Source: Ophiura sarsii
Taxonomy: Eukaryota > Echinodermata > Ophiuroidea > Amphilepidida > Ophiuridae
Length of the DNA stretch: 64,000 nucleotides
Assembly: GCA_035610835.1 (NCBI GenBank)
Contig: CM069450.1
Location: 33,844,971-33,908,970, forward strand
Reading direction: 5' to 3'
The position numbers and the translations under genes were made by a program. This document shows positions 54,401 to 60,400 of this stretch, piece by piece (the first letter of the stretch is position 1; each line of letters begins with the position of its first letter). Under the pieces are notes generated by a model. That model was given only the letters and a program-made list of their open reading frames with translations. It did not search any database and had not been told where the DNA came from.

Positions 54401-57400
54401 GGACAAATGTAATCAATTCTACATATGCAGCTTGACCTCGGATGACCTTTGACCTTGGTATGTGACCTTTGACCTCATTAACATATGAAGGTTCCCATGT
54501 TGCATCTATGACCGAAGTTTGATTGCAATTGGACATTGTATGGAAAAGAAATGGAAAAATGTAATCAATTTTACATATGCAGCCATTTCTACATTTACAT
54601 CTTGACCTCAGATGACCTTTGACCTTGGTATGTGACCTTTGACCTCATTAACATATGAAGGTTTCCATGTTGTATCTATGACCAAAGTTTGGTTACAATT
54701 GGTCATTGTATGGAAAAGAAATGAACAAATGTAATCAATTTTACATATGCAGCCACTTTTACATATACATCTTGACCTCGGATGACCTTTGACCTTGGTA
54801 TGTGACCTTTGACCTCATTAACATATGAAGGTTCCCATGTTGCATCTATGACCGAAGTTTGATTGCAATTGGACATTGTATGGAAAAGAAATGGACAAAA
54901 CAAAAAGTGTATACCAAATTGTAACAAAAAGTGTATACCAAAAAGTGTATACCAAATTGTTGACACACACACAGACTACACACACAGACTACACACGAAG
55001 GATGCTGCCATAAGGTCTCTTCCTACGGACGACCTAATAACCAACATAAGCATTCTACCACATTTCTTGAATCTGTTGTGGATGCCATCTTAAACTGTGT
55101 CAAAAGATATTGGTCGGTCAATAGTCAAGCTGACAAGTCACTTTCCAATGACAATTTCTGGTCCTTACATACCAACTGATTGGTTGAGCTGAGATTACAC
55201 ACAATAAAACTCAACTATCATATACGTTGTTAAAAGGAAAGGCTACAAAGAATCAATTGGGGCAGGAATATATTAATCATGCTAATGATGCCTTGCAATT
55301 GCAATTATATTAGCTTATAACAATATGATGGGCAAGAATATTAATTATCCTATTCTCGACATGCAATTAAAATATTTTTTAGTAATTTGTGATGTGTAAT
55401 TTTGATAAGGTTAATTGATAAGCTACAGTGCATGATAATCACTTGACGACTTGCATGAAAGTGCATCATCACGACAGGGCAGAGCACCAATTCAGTACTA
55501 GCTAATAAATTATCTATCATACTTTTCGAAAAGTGTTTCTAAACATTTTCTAATTTAATCATAACACTAATATAATATTAAATGTGATACATTATTGTCT
55601 ACTAAATTGAGCTAACAATTTATATTTAAAAAAATTGCTAATGTAGGTAATAGTATGGGGGAGCATATCATTTGGTCATATGTCTTTTAAAAGTTGGTGT
55701 AAAAAGTTACTACCTTGTAAAGTGAGAGAAAATTCACCAATTCCGGTTCAAATCAACATAACTTTTATTGTATACATCCGATCTACATAAAGTAAAACTA
55801 TTTAGGAAGCTATTACTACAAGGATACCAGATTTGTAAATATCATGTAATATTATATAGGGTGTGCATTAATTATACAGGGTGTAACATAAGAAAACCAC
55901 TTTTTTTCTTCTAGTTTTGATATAACCAAGTTATTTTTTTTCTCTACAAGTATATGGACCGCATGTAACATTCAACTTGTATGATTCTATGTTATCATGT
56001 AAATATTTGTATATATTCTGCCTTTTTATTTTATATATGTGATAATATTGTGTAATATGTTTTAAGGACGCTTCAGTTGAGAAGACTCATGCCACTGTTT
56101 CAAAAGTGTATGTCCAAATAAATAAATTAAAATAAAATAAAATTACATAAAAAACCAAGTATGGTAGAAGAAGGCGGGATACCAGGTATGTTTAGAGATG
56201 GCAAGACACAAAACAAAGGGAGTAACTTCTTTTTGTGTTTTATACACTTTGCAACTGACAAGTATGGTATCCTTCTAAAGACAGCAAAAAAAGTAACTCG
56301 GCTGTTGTAAAAGCACCTATAATTTTTATATTGTTACTCATATTCTAAAAATGAAAATACCAGGAGACGGAAAATTTAATTACGGTGATTTTGACACCTT
56401 GTTTGTTAAAATCGATAAAGTATTGTTGTCGCGGTATGTGCTTACAGATGAAAAGTGCCCATTTCCATTGTTGCAGTAACTCCTATTGATCTCTCTGATT
56501 CAAAATCGGCCGATATAAAGCCTGATCGGTTCTGAATCTGGCTCGGGGGGAAATATTCCTGTCCACCGATTAAATGATAAAGGAAAGTCATTTAAAAATA
56601 TTAAAAATTAGAGACTAAAATAAACAAATATTGTTTCGATTCCATAGTAACTGGCTGATGGCCGCCATCTTAACTGAAGAAAATCATCACAAGGCTTGTG
56701 TGTGACCGTGGGAAGAGACAATTTTCTGATTGGCTGAAATCCGAGATGAAGGACGTCATCGGATTGCCATGCTAATTTAGTAGCGATCACAAAACATGTG
56801 AATTAAACCTTTGATTTCCCAAATGTGTTTTCTGATAATGTGGTTAAAAATATGAGTGGCGCTTGTTTTATTTATCTATTTTATTGAACATAAACAAGAA
56901 CGGCTGTTTTATATTGATACTTTCACCAGGATTGACACATACAATTACAGCCATACACGCACCAATATTGTATTGCATTTTAACTTTAAAAAATGAATTT
57001 TGAAAGTGTGATCGGAAAACTTGGAGTATTAAAGCCAATAAAACACAATTAGGATTTATATTGTTTTTTATCGACATACTAAAGTACATATCGATATGTC
57101 ACAAGTATGGACAATATCGCAACAATGTGACACTCAGACAATTGATAACAGAACATACACAGCATCCACTGCTAGCATTGTTATACTTACACCATCAACC
57201 AGACTTGACACCGTACTGGATCTACCAATCCAAAAGGACCATATTAACTTTGACCTCCACTTCCTTCCAACCCATTTATCGCATATATTACCTGATATAA
57301 TTTGATCCCCTGTAACATACACAGCATCCACCACTGGCATTGTTATATTTACACAGCCAAAAGGCCCATATGAACTTTGACCTCCCCTTCCTTCCCAACC

Positions 57401-60400
57401 CATTTATCGTATATATTACCTGATATAATTTGATCCCCTGTAACATACACAGCGTCCGCTGCCAGCATTGTTATATTCACACCGTCAACCAGCCCTGACA
57501 CAGTGCTAGATCCGTCCAGCCATACCCCACCTAGAAAAGTAATACTACCAGAGACATCCTGGTTTCCAGACAATAGCATTATGTCCAGACCACTACCATC
57601 AGCTGCAAAAAATGAAATATAGAACAATATAAAAACACATACCACATTGAAGCCATTATAGTACACAAAAAATAATATTCAATGATTTTGTTTATAGAAA
57701 TACCAATCAAAAAGAATGATAACATTTTACATTAAACTTCTTAGGGTTTGTCCAAAATTACCATCATTTAAATTATGCACAAGCACAAAAATAACATTCA
57801 TGCCCATCCAGCACAAAGAGGTTGGCAGAACAGGGTCTGATATATGGCCCAATGTACATTACAATAAACAATAGGGCCCCAAAGGAATTTTCAATTGATT
57901 TATTGAATTTGTACTACCTCTGAAACAAGCAATACATAATTGTAAAGCGAATTTCCCTATTCAGTATATCAAAAGATGATCAGGCCGATTTTGCATCCTA
58001 TTTGCGGTGGATGGTCACATTCTATATCACTTCTGCATTCGGGTTACACACACACATACATACATATATATAATAACGATGGAAATAAAAAATGTGGAGA
58101 AATTCATAAAATTATAATATAATCATAACGAAGGTAAAACCATCTAATAGAAGAGTGCTCAACCCTAAGGTTTCACACCACTAAATAACGTCTGGCCCTA
58201 CCCCCTTTGAGGCAAAAGTCCAAAACCTGCCCGTTTCTATGCCGAAACGGGAGACCTATTGTAAATTACAGTTTAAAATTAGGGTATTTACTACATGTTA
58301 TGGCGAAATTAATATAGTGTGAATTTTGACAGACACATCAGCGTTCTTCAGGTCCAAAAAATTGATGCAATGATGATTTTTTAATATTTTAACAGAGACA
58401 TTTGTGTTCAGGTCATTTCCGGTATCTGACGCAATAATCTTAATCAACAATTGCGTGTGACCAGGAAAACTCAACTCGTACTTTTTGAAAAGGCTCTAGC
58501 TCAAAATTATGCCGGTTACCCCCCATATATGAGTTGTTGAGTTAGTAGTCATGGCTTTCATCTTCAAGTTGAAACCAAATTTCAAGTTACCAGTTTCTTA
58601 TAACGTCGAGAAATATCCATTTTAAAATTGTGCATTTCACATGTAACACTATGGGAGATGTATTTGGTGATGTGCAACCCTAAGGGAGCTATATTAAACA
58701 AATTTAAGATTTGATTTGACATAATGTTTTACAGCACTGTTTTGTGGAGGCCTGAAAATGACATTCACTCCACAGAGACATCTTGCATTATATGCATCTT
58801 GTTTCTGAGGAGTAAAGGTCTTTTCTCAGGCATCCACGAAACAGTAATGTAAAACATGTCAAATCAAATCTTAAATTTGTTTAAAATAATGGCATTTTCC
58901 ATCGAAGTGGTGACCCCTATTTGCATAATTATGCATATTATGCATGAGTCGCAGTGGCGCGAAATATGGATTATATTTGGGCGTTGTTGTCATTGACTGC
59001 AATCTAGCGACATCTAACGGACGTGATTATTTTCCGCCGTTTGTTTTCTATATTTAAGGTATTTGTTCCTTTGTCTTTCCAGATTTAGAAGCTTTGTGTA
59101 ACTCAATAATCTTGCATTACGTTTTGCCTTTTGAGAATATCTGCTTACGAGTTTTTGGCTCCACAGACAGAAGAGACGAGGATGTTCTTTTTTACATTTA
59201 ATCATGGTATGCATGAATAGGGCCTAGCTAGTGACGAGAAGAGGTGATATATATCAACCAATTTTGTTCCTTAATTGCTAAGGTATATCAAGGTATGTGT
59301 CGTTTCCTTCTCTCTGTGTTCCAGCTATGGGCCCTTATATTGGCTGCACTCACGTCCGCAGCCGTCCTAGATGAGCGGTGTTCCCCATATGCGCAGTGTT
59401 AACTAACCATAGTTGTTTTCTCCTAGAGAGGGGGAGGGGCATGCGCGATGGAAAAGAAAGTTATTCTCGTTTTAGCAACGCGTGATTAGAGAATAAATAT
59501 ATATATTTTAAAAATATTAAGTGAAGATTATCATTATGATCATGATTAGATTTCACCTATTTAACAATAGTCATTGTCAATATAAAACTTCTATTCTATC
59601 ACATCACGGAAATGATAATTAAACTTCCCAATCATTGTGCATTAAACTGATCAAATCACATTGTTTTTGAAATCCATGTTTGATGCACATCAGTTCACAT
59701 ATAAATAGTACAGTGTCATAGCATTGCACACCCAATATACAAAAACAATCGACAGTGTGATATTTGAAAATAGACGGACAATATCCATACCTTGACATCT
59801 GATACCGTCGATTGTGTCGGTGCACCACAGGTCGTCAAAGTTCACGTTGGTGTCAAAGGTCAAAGCACCCGTCAAGGTGACTTCCTGCGCTGAATGGGCT
59901 AGTAATACACTGTCGGGAATGTGCAGAGTGTTGATGTCGCCGTCGACGTGCAGATGGGCGAGTATTGATACATCCTGGGAGAAGTTGAGTCCTCCTGCAG
60001 CAGTAAAATGGGTTAAAAGTTAGAAAATTGGTTTTGAAATTGAGTTAATGTTCAATTAGGCGACAAAGAAAATAAACCCTGTTCTTCGGGCCTGACCTAC
60101 CCCATTTTTTTAAGAAATCAGTGAAAACTTCCCGATCATTGTGCATTAAACTAAACTGATCAAATCACATTGTTTTTGGAATCCATGTTTGATGCACATC
60201 AGTTCACATAAGTAGTACAGTGCCATAGCATTGCACACGTTTTTTGCATTTTTACAGATTTTTGGGGGATTTTTACGGTCATTTTCAAGGAAAAATAAGA
60301 AGGAAAAAACCCCTGACCTGACCTGAGAGGTCTATTTGTCCGTACAACAGGGTTTCTTTTTTTCGTGTTGAGTATTGAAACTGCACAATGTTGGAAACCA

